Assembly (NCBI GenBank): GCA_002702705.1
Contig: PABH01000007.1
Coordinates: forward strand, 1-64,000
Origin: Anaerolineaceae bacterium
GTDB lineage: Bacteria > Chloroflexota > Anaerolineae > Anaerolineales > Anaerolineaceae
Reading direction: 5' to 3'
DNA length: 64,000 nucleotides
Made by a program: the position numbers and the translations under genes. The notes below the pieces were generated by a model, which did no database searches, had not been told where the DNA came from, and saw nothing but the letters and a program-made list of their open reading frames with translations. Numbering within the stretch: position 1 is the first letter of the stretch; each line of letters opens with the position of its first letter. Shown here in pieces: positions 46,392 through 55,791 of this stretch.

Positions 46392-47493
46392 CATCATCAT
46401 AATACTCGTCTTCATCAAAATCATCTTCATCTTCAAGATTTCTTTCCATTGATTTTATCCAAGAATCCCGGAATAATTCATCAGAAAGATCATCGTCATC
46501 AATTGAGAACTCGCGTAATCGTGATTCGTCCACTTCATTAATATCCAAAAGGTCTAATTCTGGCAAAATACCATTCGTTAATTGAAGGTTTTCGATCGCA
46601 TCTTCTAAAAAAAGGATTTCTTGTTCTTCTTCTGCCTTTTCTAACAAACTTTGAAATAAGTCTTCAACTCCTTCGCCACCAATTTTTGATAAAGCCCAGA
46701 TGGCTACCGCCCAGTTTTCTTCTTCCAGAGTATCTTGAATTATTTGTTTAACAAGCAACTTTCGTGCCGATTTTATTTCAAGTTCACCAGCTGCACGAAT
46801 AGCTTCTCTTTGGATATATTGATTTGGATTTAACAGTGCTTCCAGCACTTTATCTTCCCAAAAATCATCCGCGCTTCTACCCATTGCAACCAATGCGCTT
46901 TTAATCCAACTATTATTGGCAGAAAGATATGCATTTTGGATATAAGATTTTACTTCTTCACTACCAGAATAACCGATAGATTCAAGTGCTTTTTGGCGTA
47001 CTAATTCGTGTTCGTCACTTACGAGTACCTGCATCAGCGCATCTTCTACATGGTCTAAATCTTGTTCGGGAATTTCTTCCAGTTCACCCAAATAAACAAA
47101 TTTTCCTAAAGATGCGGCGGCTTGAGCTCGCACACTGATTTCCAAATCATTTAATAACAAATGGACAAGGGGTGCAATTAATCTTCTGGATTCAATATCG
47201 TCTAATAAACGAATCGAGCTAGCTCGAATGACGCCATTTATATCATCCAGACCTAAAATTGCAACTTGGCTGAAATCTTTCGTATAGTCAGCTTCATAGA
47301 TCACTTCTAAATTTTCAAATAATTTGGCTTTCCGTTGGGGTGTGATTTGGTTCCATACTTTTTTCAAAGCAACAAGGTCGGGCTGCAAAATATCAGAAAA
47401 TTCAACAAAATACTCAATTGGAAAAGCCGCTTCGTCATTCAATAAAGCATCTATGACAATATCAAATTCAATTTTATTATTCTGTTCTTCCAT
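46372..47493 (-). CDS. HEAT-repeat protein
   Basis: 373 residues. Residues ~60-300 form HEAT-like alpha-helical repeats (ASIRLLDDIESRRLIAPLV, split; VRAQAAASLGKF; VRQKALESIGYSG; IQREAIRAAGELE), a scaffold for protein binding. The C-terminal ~70 residues are extremely acidic, ending in an Asp/Glu/Tyr run. No enzyme motif is seen. It lies 12 bases after rseP and overlaps the peptidase MA gene by about 20 bases, so it may be an adaptor for one of these membrane proteases. Confidence 0.8.
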   Translation of the reverse strand: MEEQNNKIEFDIVIDALLNDEAAFPIEYFVEFSDILQPDLVALKKVWNQITPQRKAKLFENLEVIYEADYTKDFSQVAILGLDDINGVIRASSIRLLDDIESRRLIAPLVHLLLNDLEISVRAQAAASLGKFVYLGELEEIPEQDLDHVEDALMQVLVSDEHELVRQKALESIGYSGSEEVKSYIQNAYLSANNSWIKSALVAMGRSADDFWEDKVLEALLNPNQYIQREAIRAAGELEIKSARKLLVKQIIQDTLEEENWAVAIWALSKIGGEGVEDLFQSLLEKAEEEQEILFLEDAIENLQLTNGILPELDLLDINEVDESRLREFSIDDDDLSDELFRDSWIKSMERNLEDEDDFDEDEYYDDDEEIED

Positions 47494-47505
47494 ATTTCCT
47501 CAAGT

Positions 47506-48573
47506 TTAAGGCATTACCACAGGTTTCAAAATATCCATCGTGGTAATAATCACCATAAGAGCCAACAAGGCTACAAAACCAACGAGATTGATCATATTTT
47601 CATATTTTGGAGGGACACGTTTTCGAAACAAAATTTCCGGAAGCAGCAGGATAATTCGTCCCCCATCCAGAGCAGGGATGGGCAGCAAATTGGTAAAACC
47701 AAGTGCAACGGATATGATCGCCAGAATAAGTAATGTATTTAATCTGTCAGCTGGATTCTCAGAGGTTGTATTCTCCACATCTCTTTCTCTTGCTTGAGAA
47801 TAAATACTAAAAATACCAACCGGTCCTACGGGACGTGCCTCTTCCGCAGATACGGATCCCTGGATCAATTTTCCGGGAAGGGTAATTAAAGTATAAGCAT
47901 AATTACCGGTAGCCTGGAAAGCATAGGGAACCGCTTCATACCACGCTGCGCTGCGGTAAGGATTACTCATAGTAAAGCCCAAATAACCTTCACCTGGTGG
48001 GGGATCGGTACGTGGGATTGCCTGAATTTGTTTGGTTTCTCCTGATGGTTTTAACAGGACGATTGAAATCTCTTTTCCCTGATTCTCTTTGATTTTTGAC
48101 GCCAATTTGTCCGTGTTTTGGATCTCTTCATTTTCAACAGACAAAATAATATCACCGGCTTCAATCCCTGCAGCTTCTGCTGGAGAATTTGGAGAAACAT
48201 CAAATACCTGGACTGTTTTTAAATCCGGAATACCTAGTCGCATAAAAATGACGGTAAAGATTCCTATACCAAGGACAAGATTGAACAAGGGGCCACCCAT
48301 TAAGGTCATAAATCGGGCAAATGGGGAAGCCTGTCCATAACCCCCGGGTACTTCTGGGTCTTCTTCTCCGCTTAGGCGCACAAATGCTCCAAAAGGAATC
48401 CAGTTTAAGGTAATTTCAGTTTCTTTATATTTTCCGATTTTTGCCAATCGAGGCGGAAATCCAAAACCAAATTCTTCTACCCCAATCTTAAACAATTTTG
48501 CAAAAATAAAATGACCAAATTCATGGATAAATAACAGTAAACCAAATACGAGTATGAACTCAATAATTATCAT
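47506..48573 (-). CDS. rseP: Site-2 intramembrane metalloprotease RseP
   Basis: An M50 zinc protease of 355 residues with four membrane helices. The zinc motif HEFGH (His17-His21) lies in helix 1. One PDZ domain (about 120-185, AGIEAGDIILSVENEE) follows, and NLLPIPALDGGR carries the third ligand Asp. The protein cleaves membrane-embedded anti-sigma factors or leftover signal peptides in relatives. It heads a four-gene operon. The presence of a single PDZ domain is typical outside Proteobacteria. Confidence 0.93.
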   Translation of the reverse strand: MIIIEFILVFGLLLFIHEFGHFIFAKLFKIGVEEFGFGFPPRLAKIGKYKETEITLNWIPFGAFVRLSGEEDPEVPGGYGQASPFARFMTLMGGPLFNLVLGIGIFTVIFMRLGIPDLKTVQVFDVSPNSPAEAAGIEAGDIILSVENEEIQNTDKLASKIKENQGKEISIVLLKPSGETKQIQAIPRTDPPPGEGYLGFTMSNPYRSAAWYEAVPYAFQATGNYAYTLITLPGKLIQGSVSAEEARPVGPVGIFSIYSQARERDVENTTSENPADRLNTLLILAIISVALGFTNLLPIPALDGGRIILLLPEILFRKRVPPKYENMINLVGFVALLALMVIITTMDILKPVVMP

Positions 48574-48756
48574 TTAACACCTATTATCGTAGATTAACTA
48601 TTTTCTTCATTATTACTAATTCTACCAATTATAAGTTGTTTTTATCGTGTTTCAATTTGTTTTAATAAGATTATTAATAAAGAATATATACTTTTTCAGG
48701 ATTGAAAACACGATCCAGTCTATATGCTGTTAATAATGTTACAACTTTCCATTTCT

Positions 48757-49737
48757 TCAATCGGTTATTAGGCGAGTGCCTTGACCGACATTTGCAATTA
48801 AAACGTCCTGGATACCGGGAATCTCTTTTAATTTTGCTTGAACTGTTTGAACGTCTTCTTTTAAACATATTACATGGACGTTCGGTCCGGCATCCATGGT
48901 GTAACAAACATGAATATTTTCATTCCGCCAGATCGGTACACTTTTTATAATAGAAATGGTGGTGGGTTCCCAATAGACCAATGGGGGATTTGATGTCATC
49001 ATTACAGCATGCATCATATTACTGTCTAATTCTACCATTTCAGCTAAGGCTTCAAAATCCTTATTTAATATTGCGTGGCGAACAACTGACAAACGACGTT
49101 GCGTATCCGCAATACGGGCAGTTTGAAGGGGACTGGTGTGAGCCAGGGCATGACCAGCTGTTGAACCTACAGATTTATGTTTTTTTGTTACGACAGCAAT
49201 TAAATCGGTTAAATCCCAATGATCGGGAGAGGCAAAACTTTCAGCATAAGAGTTTTGATCAGAATTTCCAGGGTACCATTCAACAAAGCCGCTTGGGATC
49301 GATCGGCAGGCTGAACCGGAGCCACGCCGGGCTAATCGGGAAAGTTCTCTCTCTGATAAGGTCAATCCGATTGCCGCACTAGCAGCAACACTTAACGCAG
49401 CAAAAGCCGCGGCAGAGGAGGCAATCCCAACTGACATGGGATAGTTGTTTTGGCTGGTGACATGTGCAAAATAAGGTTTGCCGGACATCTGCCGGATGAT
49501 TTTGAGAAAACTTTTTACTCTTTTTAATCCGGAATCTTCAATCACCTCATCATTAATGGAGAGGCGATCTTCTTCAAAGGCTGGGTCGAACGTTACGGTT
49601 GTTTTTGTAGCTAGTCCTGATAAATTAAACGAAATCGAACCATTTTCGGGAATACGAAATTCGTGGTCTTTGTTACCCCAATATTTAATTAATGCAATGT
49701 TTGGACAGGCAGCGGCGGTAGCTGAAAGTAGCGGCAT
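48757..49737 (-). CDS. mvaD: Diphosphomevalonate decarboxylase
   Basis: A GHMP-family enzyme of 326 residues that converts mevalonate diphosphate to isopentenyl diphosphate. Motifs are ALIKYWGNKD at the N terminus, the phosphate loop VGIASSAAAFAAL, the GSACRSIPSGFVEW signature and the C-terminal CYTMDAGPNVHVIC. The catalytic Asp is in MDAGPN. No other mevalonate-pathway gene is adjacent. AAAGGA is 12 bases before the ATG. Confidence 0.95.
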   Translation of the reverse strand: MPLLSATAAACPNIALIKYWGNKDHEFRIPENGSISFNLSGLATKTTVTFDPAFEEDRLSINDEVIEDSGLKRVKSFLKIIRQMSGKPYFAHVTSQNNYPMSVGIASSAAAFAALSVAASAAIGLTLSERELSRLARRGSGSACRSIPSGFVEWYPGNSDQNSYAESFASPDHWDLTDLIAVVTKKHKSVGSTAGHALAHTSPLQTARIADTQRRLSVVRHAILNKDFEALAEMVELDSNMMHAVMMTSNPPLVYWEPTTISIIKSVPIWRNENIHVCYTMDAGPNVHVICLKEDVQTVQAKLKEIPGIQDVLIANVGQGTRLITD

Positions 49738-49907
49738 ATTCGAAAAAAATCCTTTCTCTCGGTGTTCAATTCAACAAGAGTTAATCATAAACTATTTTAG
49801 AAAAATGATAACGAAAAAATAAATTGTTTTCCTTTGGTAGTAATCAATTCTTTGTGCCATTCTATAAAGATATGAAACAATTCACGATTTGGATGAGGCG
49901 GTTGGTA

Positions 49908-51041
49908 TCAAATTTTGGCATAGTAACCACTTACGGGAATACCGCCATTTGAAAAACCGATTATTTTTTTTATCGGTAGTTTGGTTTGTGTGGCTAATTT
50001 AAGGTCATTGCATAAAAATAGAACTTGCCAACCTTCACAACGTTCTCGAAGGACATTACCAAATTGGGCATATAAATTGCGTATATCTTTATTAGTATTA
50101 ATTCTTAAACCATAGGGTGGATTGGTAATGATCATGCCCGGTTGTTCAGGGATTTCCATATTGGAAACAGCATGTTCAAACCACAAGACATCTTTGCTTA
50201 CAGGTGTGTCCGTAATATTTTGCCTGGCTATTTGAATCGCACCAGCGTTTCGATCACTACCAATGATCTGGAGTGGTCTTTTCCGGATAGCGGTTGTTAA
50301 TAAATCTTTTACCTCAGTAAATGTTTTTTCTTGATAGTCTCTCCAGGCCATAAACTGAAAGTGCCGATTAATTCCCGGTGGAATATTTTGTGCCAGATAA
50401 GCCGCTTCGATCGGAATTGTTCCTGAACCACAAAAAGGATCAACTAAAGGGGTTTTACCATCCCAAGACATTGAGAGTAACATGGCAGCAGCTAAATTTT
50501 CTCGGATAGGCGCTTTATGTGTGTGTGTGCGGTATCCCCTTTGGTGTAAGGGGGCACCTGAACTATCCAGGCTGATGGTACAAATATCTCTAAAAAAGCG
50601 AACAACGATTAATTGTTCGTTATTGTCTGGATCGTCTTGTTTTGTACTAACTGCATTCGGCTCAAACCCTAATCGCTTTTTTAAACCTTGAATTATCCGT
50701 TCTGTCACAGCATCGCTGTGGTACAAGCGGGATTTTTTACATGTTGTTCGGATTTTGACTTTTGTTTCAGGTTGAATATAAATTTCCCAATTAAATTTTG
50801 AACTCTTATCTACTAACTCACCAAAATTGGTTGCTTTAAAGGTATTGGTCCGTACCAAAATTCGGTTAGCAGTTCTAATTGTCAAATTAAAAATATATAA
50901 GGATCGTAGATCACAACTTAATTCCAACTTCTCGGGATGAAAATTAGTGATTACAAGTTGATATTGATGGATTATTTGATCAATTTCCTGACGAGTGAGG
51001 ACTTCCAATCCAGGTGGGGTTACAAAGTAGATATCAAACAT
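49908..51041 (-). CDS. THUMP-domain RNA methyltransferase, RlmL/TrmN type
   Basis: 377 residues. An N-terminal THUMP domain (about 45-160) binds RNA. The Rossmann methyltransferase domain has DPFCGSGTIPIEAA for the SAM site and TNPPYG, the catalytic motif of base N-methyltransferases acting on guanine or adenine amino groups. The family includes 23S rRNA m2G methyltransferases (RlmL N-terminal half) and tRNA m2G6 enzymes; 23S rRNA is the commoner bacterial target. It follows the YgiQ gene by three bases and is presumably co-transcribed. Confidence 0.88.
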   Translation of the reverse strand: MFDIYFVTPPGLEVLTRQEIDQIIHQYQLVITNFHPEKLELSCDLRSLYIFNLTIRTANRILVRTNTFKATNFGELVDKSSKFNWEIYIQPETKVKIRTTCKKSRLYHSDAVTERIIQGLKKRLGFEPNAVSTKQDDPDNNEQLIVVRFFRDICTISLDSSGAPLHQRGYRTHTHKAPIRENLAAAMLLSMSWDGKTPLVDPFCGSGTIPIEAAYLAQNIPPGINRHFQFMAWRDYQEKTFTEVKDLLTTAIRKRPLQIIGSDRNAGAIQIARQNITDTPVSKDVLWFEHAVSNMEIPEQPGMIITNPPYGLRINTNKDIRNLYAQFGNVLRERCEGWQVLFLCNDLKLATQTKLPIKKIIGFSNGGIPVSGYYAKI

Positions 51042-51044
51042 ATA

Positions 51045-52739
51045 TTATCGTTGGCTTTTATTTACCAGAATTTGTTTTTGTTTATTTTTTCGGTGTAAAT
51101 CTTTTTCAACAAAAATTGGTTCTTTTGTAAATGGATTTAATTCGGTGTAATACATCAAACTGGCGTAGGTAGAAGGAGTCGGTGTGAAAATCTGGACTTG
51201 TTCCGGTAATATTTTTAATTCTTTTATTGCAAACTTACGGGCTTCTTCCATTTCACGGTCAGAACAACCAGGGTGGGCAGCAATAAAATAATAAGTTAAG
51301 AATTGTTTTTTTCCTTTTTGTTGGTTCAATTTATCAAAACGAGCTTTAAATGCCAATAATTCCGTTGAGCCTGGTTTTCCCATCAAATTTAATATGGAAT
51401 CATTGGTGTGTTCTGGCGCAATTTTCATTTGCCCGGAAACATGATGTTCAACAATCTCATTTAAATAAGTATTGCCAAATGAACGATCCTTAAGGATCAA
51501 ATCATAACGGATGCCGGAAGCCACAAAGATCTTTTTTACACCTTCAATTGTTCTTAATTTTTTTAATAAATTAACTTGAGGTTTATGCGTTGGGCGAAGA
51601 GCAGAACACATAACTGGAGATAAGCAGCGTCTATCTGCACAAACACCCCTGCTAATCTTTTTTGTACAATCAAAACCATACATATTCGCAGTTGGTCCGC
51701 CTACATCATGAATATATCCCTTAAATTCTTTTAATTTTGTTAAATTTTCGGCTTCACTTAAAATGGATTCTTCACTACGCCAACGAATTGTCCGCCCCTC
51801 GTGAACAGCAATAGCACAAAAATTACATTCTCCATAACAGCCACGGTGTGTATTGATCGAAAATTTAATGGTTTCCAGTGCTTTAACAGTTCCGTTTGCG
51901 GCGTAAAAAGGATGGAGATTTCTTTCAAACGGTAAACTGTATACTTGATCCAACTCATCCTGAGATAAATAGATAGCTGGTGGGTTTTGAATTAAATAGC
52001 GATCTCCGTGGGCTTGGACCAATCCTTTGGCTGTCAGGGGATCATTATTTTTGTAAAATAAATGGAAGGCATCAATAAATAAATTTTTATCTTCACATAC
52101 AGTTTCATACGATGGTAAGGTGATATAGTCATCAATAGGATCTTTGCTGATATAACATAATCCACGAACATTTTCGGGGGTTTGATTTTGTTGGAGAAGA
52201 TTCGCAAATTCAATAACAGATCGTTCTGCCATACCATAAATCAAATAATCCGCTTTGGAATCGAATAGGATTGAACGACGGATTTTCTCACTCCAATAGT
52301 CAAAATGAGCCAAACGCCTTAAACTCGCCTCTAAGCCACCCAAGACAATCGGTTTGGTATTCTTAAAATAACGTTTGACCAAATTTGTATAAACAATCGT
52401 AGCTCTATCAGGGCGTTTGTTGTTAACTCCGCCTGGTGTGTAATCATCCTGCCGCCTTTTTTTACGAGAAGCGGTGTAGTTGGCTACCATGGAATCGATG
52501 CTGCCGGCAGAAATACCCCAGAATAAATTTGGTTCACCAAGGCGGGTAATGTCTTGGTCGGATTCAATATCTGGTTGAGCAATAATTCCCACCTTAAAAC
52601 CAGCATTTGTTAATACATGACCAATGACTGCAATACCGATATAGGGGCTATCAATATAACTGTCACCGCTGACTAAAATCACGTCCAGATTTTTCCAGCC
52701 GCGTTGTTTGACTTCATTTATTGTTGTCGGAAGGTACAT
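51045..52739 (-). CDS. YgiQ family radical SAM protein
   Basis: 564 residues, the usual size. An N-terminal cobalamin-binding-like region (VILVSGDSYIDSPYIG) is followed by the radical SAM core with the cluster motif CYGECNFC (Cys-X3-Cys-X2-Cys). The family signature DVGGPTANMYG is present, and more Cys residues lie in CADRRCLSPVMC, which may hold a second iron-sulfur cluster. Despite wide distribution, the reaction of YgiQ is not known to me. Confidence 0.92.
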   Translation of the reverse strand: MYLPTTINEVKQRGWKNLDVILVSGDSYIDSPYIGIAVIGHVLTNAGFKVGIIAQPDIESDQDITRLGEPNLFWGISAGSIDSMVANYTASRKKRRQDDYTPGGVNNKRPDRATIVYTNLVKRYFKNTKPIVLGGLEASLRRLAHFDYWSEKIRRSILFDSKADYLIYGMAERSVIEFANLLQQNQTPENVRGLCYISKDPIDDYITLPSYETVCEDKNLFIDAFHLFYKNNDPLTAKGLVQAHGDRYLIQNPPAIYLSQDELDQVYSLPFERNLHPFYAANGTVKALETIKFSINTHRGCYGECNFCAIAVHEGRTIRWRSEESILSEAENLTKLKEFKGYIHDVGGPTANMYGFDCTKKISRGVCADRRCLSPVMCSALRPTHKPQVNLLKKLRTIEGVKKIFVASGIRYDLILKDRSFGNTYLNEIVEHHVSGQMKIAPEHTNDSILNLMGKPGSTELLAFKARFDKLNQQKGKKQFLTYYFIAAHPGCSDREMEEARKFAIKELKILPEQVQIFTPTPSTYASLMYYTELNPFTKEPIFVEKDLHRKNKQKQILVNKSQR

Positions 52740-52813
52740 TTCTTCTCACTTAAATCGAATAATATTTATAAATACTGTAAATGATACCTTGTATTATAAC
52801 TTTTGTGGATGGA

Positions 52814-53938
52814 TTAATCACCAAAACAGGTACCAACTTGTCTGGCACTCTCAATCCAATTATGATTTAAAGGAACTGGGTTTTGTTTTCCAGCAATGTC
52901 TGAAAGCGCGACTGGTTTAATTTCTCCATCCCGAAAACCGAGCATAACCCCAAATAAACCATCTTTTACGGCTGTTGCGGCTGAGGACCCTAATTGGGTG
53001 GCACGCATACGGTCATTGGCAGAAGGAACACCACCACGCAGTAAAAAGCCAAGAATGGTTGTTCGGGTATCCAATCCAGTATAATTTTTTAGCAGGTGGG
53101 AAAGTAAGTTGGTATTATCTGCATATTGATTTTCAATCTTATCAAGGCGGGAATTTACCTCTTCCATTTTATTACCGCTGCGCAGTTGCGCATTCATACG
53201 ACGATTCCTCTTAAAAAATTCCAGGCTTTCTTCGGTGATTGCACCTTCTGAAACGGCAACGATACTAAATCTTTTTCCGGCATCATTTCTTTGTTTAATG
53301 GCTTCAGCTACATTTTTAATGTTATATGGAATTTCAGGAATAAGGATCACATCTGCACCACCGGCAATTCCTGCACCGAGGGTCAACCAACCAGCTTTTT
53401 TCCCCATGATTTCAACCAAAATGATACGGTGATGGCTGTGAGCCGTGCTATGAAGTCGGTCTATTGCCTCTGCTGATACGGATAAGGCTGTGTCGAAGCC
53501 AACGGTGAAATCTGTGCCTTGAACATTGTTGTCGATCGCTTTTGGCAAAGTGATGATATTTAATCCTGCTTCATGTAATTTTAATGCGCCAACCTGCATT
53601 TCAATTCCACCCAAACAAACCAATGCATCCAGTTTGTGTTTTTTATACGTATCAACGGCAGAATCGATTTTATTTTCAGGTTTTTGGTATCCGTTCGTCA
53701 TTTGGTGGGGGAGTTCCTGGCTTGTTCCCAGAATTGTTCCACCGAGTGTGAGAATGCCGGATAGTTCAGGGCCCTTAATTTGAATAGCTTTATTTTCAAC
53801 CAGTCCTTTAAAGCCGTCTTGAAATCCCGTGATACTCATTCCATATGCGCTTTGAGCGGTTTTTCCAATAGCTCGGATGGCGGCATTGAGTCCGGGGGCA
53901 TCGTTACCTGCGGTTAAAATTCCCAAACGAATTGGCAT
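52814..53938 (-). CDS. Phosphofructokinase-family protein with altered nucleotide site
   Basis: 374 residues with the phosphofructokinase fold. The fructose-6-phosphate side is recognisable: GTDFTVGFDTA, EIMGKKAGWLTL and GGVPSANDRMRATQLG, and the catalytic base is kept as Asp136 in AIDNN. The ATP side is changed. The GGDGS motif reads GGIEM (110-114), the N-terminal GGDAPG reads AGNDAPG, TIDND reads AIDNN, and the Arg after GTS is Gln74. Neither the ATP-type Gly nor the PPi-type Asp is present at the diagnostic position. It may be a regulatory or differently specific paralogue. It stands alone upstream of no clear operon. Confidence 0.82.
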   Translation of the reverse strand: MPIRLGILTAGNDAPGLNAAIRAIGKTAQSAYGMSITGFQDGFKGLVENKAIQIKGPELSGILTLGGTILGTSQELPHQMTNGYQKPENKIDSAVDTYKKHKLDALVCLGGIEMQVGALKLHEAGLNIITLPKAIDNNVQGTDFTVGFDTALSVSAEAIDRLHSTAHSHHRIILVEIMGKKAGWLTLGAGIAGGADVILIPEIPYNIKNVAEAIKQRNDAGKRFSIVAVSEGAITEESLEFFKRNRRMNAQLRSGNKMEEVNSRLDKIENQYADNTNLLSHLLKNYTGLDTRTTILGFLLRGGVPSANDRMRATQLGSSAATAVKDGLFGVMLGFRDGEIKPVALSDIAGKQNPVPLNHNWIESARQVGTCFGD

Positions 53939-54204
53939 GGCACAAACTCCCTTTTACAAAAATTATCCTCTGTATTGTATCGCATAAAGATTAAAAATTC
54001 TAATCTTGGTTTAATAATAGCCTGTTTTTTTCAGGTTGATTATGGATCTTTCAGAGACACATAATAAAACGAAGATAAAAATGAAACATTCATTTACTTT
54101 TATCAGTACAAAAAACTAATAGAAGAAGTTAATCATTTTGAGTTGCATCATTTGTTTAAGAGCTGGAATTTACTTAGTTTATGAACCTTGATATTTCTTG
54201 TCAA

Positions 54205-54213
54205 TGATATAAT
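54205..54213 (+). promoter_or_regulatory. Extended -10 promoter
   Basis: TGATATAAT matches the extended -10 form TGnTATAAT. Transcription would start near 54220, giving a short leader with AGGAGGT before the ATG at 54238. The rest of the 53939-54204 stretch is AT-rich and shows no gene. Confidence 0.55.
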
Positions 54214-54237
54214 TAAAATATTGATCAGGAGGTGATT

Positions 54238-54816
54238 ATGTTTTCTGTGGTAACCATTTCTCGACAGATTGGAAGTGGAGGCAGCCGGTTTGCCCAGGCT
54301 TTGGCAGCCCGATGTGGTTATCAATTGGTTTGGCGGGAAGTAATCAACAAAGCAGCTATCCAAATAGGTTCTCCTGATGTGGCATTGGCCATGATTGATG
54401 AATTGGGTTTATTGGGATTGTGCCCGGACCCGGAAGTATGTCAGGCTTACATTAACGCGGTTTCGACCGTGATGAATGACTATGCAAACCAGGGGAAAAT
54501 AATTATTGTTGGCCGAGCATCACAGGTGGTTCTGAAAAATAACCCTCAAGTTTTCCATATTCGTGTGATTGCTGATCTGGAAACCAGAGTTAAAAATATT
54601 TGCAAAAACAAAAAGGTGCACAGTGAAGCAGCAAGGCAGCAAATAAATCAAAGTGATACATACCGTCAAGATTATTTGAAAAAGTTTTATCAAGTAGATT
54701 GGAATGATGCAGCTTTATATGACCTAGTATTAAATACAGCGAAGATCCCAATGACTCAATTAGTGAATATGGTTTCAACACTTATTAAAGATAATTCGGG
54801 TGAAAAAATTGAATAA
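54238..54816 (+). CDS. Cytidylate-kinase-like P-loop protein
   Basis: 192 residues of the cytidylate kinase-like (AAA_26) family. It starts with TISRQIGSGGSRFAQALA, in which GSGG takes the place of a Walker A loop without its Lys, as is normal for this family. HIRVIADLETRVKNI and RQDYLKKFY follow; the latter region is rich in Tyr, Lys and Arg. Real cytidylate kinase activity is doubtful. The start is ATG 54238, with AGGAGGT at 54227-54233; a GTG at 54232 would overlap it. It overlaps the next gene by 17 bases. Confidence 0.8.
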   Translation: MFSVVTISRQIGSGGSRFAQALAARCGYQLVWREVINKAAIQIGSPDVALAMIDELGLLGLCPDPEVCQAYINAVSTVMNDYANQGKIIIVGRASQVVLKNNPQVFHIRVIADLETRVKNICKNKKVHSEAARQQINQSDTYRQDYLKKFYQVDWNDAALYDLVLNTAKIPMTQLVNMVSTLIKDNSGEKIE

Positions 54817-55225
54817 TAATAACGGTCATGATAAAAAAACATTTTCACATCCAGCAGAAGAGATGTTTGCCAGGATTATGGATTTTTATGGTGTCGCTTG
54901 GTTGTATGAACCAACGACATTTGAACTTGATTGGGATCAAGCAGGCAATGTGACTATGGCTTTTAGCCCAGATTTTTATTTACCGGATCAAGATTTGTAT
55001 ATTGAATTAACCACGTTACGGCCTCAACTTTCTTCGATAAAAAATAAAAAAATGCGATTGATGAAAAAACTGTATCCTGAAATAAAGATCAAATTAATGA
55101 AAAGAAGAGAAATTCGTGATTTGATGGTAAAGTATGGTTTATATGAAGAAGCTCAGCCACTCCAATCTGACAAAACCCAGAATGGGGTCCCTGGAAATGA
55201 TGGACTTGACAGAGAAGGAGAATAA
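54800..55225 (+). CDS. Nuclease-fold-like protein of unknown function
   Basis: 141 residues. The middle part reads FSPDFYLPDQDLYIELTT: a PD followed by an E at the spacing of PD-(D/E)XK nuclease-like folds, but with Leu-Thr after the E instead of x-Lys. An earlier HPAEEMFARI could supply the N-terminal Glu, and a basic stretch (KNKKMRLMKK) follows. This resembles DUF559/VSR-like folds, but activity is doubtful because the Lys is missing. The start is probably GTG 54800, overlapping the preceding gene. Its place between nucleotide-related genes is notable. Confidence 0.6.
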   Translation: MKKLNNNNGHDKKTFSHPAEEMFARIMDFYGVAWLYEPTTFELDWDQAGNVTMAFSPDFYLPDQDLYIELTTLRPQLSSIKNKKMRLMKKLYPEIKIKLMKRREIRDLMVKYGLYEEAQPLQSDKTQNGVPGNDGLDREGE

Positions 55226-55227
55226 CT

Positions 55228-55791
55228 TTGACATCATTAATTAATCCATATGAGGAACACATTTCTGAAGTAATTTTCACGGCTGAGGAAATTCAAACCA
55301 AAGTAAAATCTATGGCGGAAGAAATTAGTCTAGATTATCAGGATAAAAACCCAATTTGTATTGGAGTACTAAAAGGTGTCTTTTTTTTCATGGCAGATTT
55401 ATTACGAGCGATGCCAATTTCTCTTGAGGTGGATTTTTTAGCAGTCAATAATTACAGTCCTGATGATCGTAAACATGGTTTTGTCAGGTTAGTGAAGGAT
55501 TTGGATGTCTCTATTACAGGCCGGCATGTATTATTTATTGAAGATGTAATCGATACTGGATTGACATTAAATTATTTGTTGCGGAATTTAAGGGACCGGA
55601 AACCAGCCAGTATAAATTTAGCAGTTTTATTTAATAAACCGAAATTGAGATTTATTGATATTCCTGTGAAGTATAAAGGTTTTGATCTACCTGATCGATT
55701 TGTGGTAGGGTATGGTTTAGACCATCAGGAAAAATTTCGGAATTTGCCTTATGTAGGTATGTTAAAAGCGGATTCTATTCTGGATGTTTAA
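55228..55791 (+). CDS. hpt: Hypoxanthine phosphoribosyltransferase
   Basis: A purine salvage enzyme of 187 residues that joins hypoxanthine or guanine to PRPP. The PRPP loop is VLFIEDVIDTGLTL, flexible-loop residues lie around FLAVNNYS, and the C-terminal PDRFVVGYGLD holds the base-binding Asp region. The start is an unusual TTG at 55228, with GAAGGAG seven bases upstream; no ATG lies near. It follows the nuclease-fold gene by two bases and ends the three-gene run. The 55792-56080 stretch behind it is AT-rich with no clear gene or terminator. Confidence 0.94.
   Translation: MTSLINPYEEHISEVIFTAEEIQTKVKSMAEEISLDYQDKNPICIGVLKGVFFFMADLLRAMPISLEVDFLAVNNYSPDDRKHGFVRLVKDLDVSITGRHVLFIEDVIDTGLTLNYLLRNLRDRKPASINLAVLFNKPKLRFIDIPVKYKGFDLPDRFVVGYGLDHQEKFRNLPYVGMLKADSILDV

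Noticed and set aside
52814-53938. PPi-dependent phosphofructokinase
   Set aside because: The diagnostic Asp of GGDDS is not present; the motif is GGIEM.
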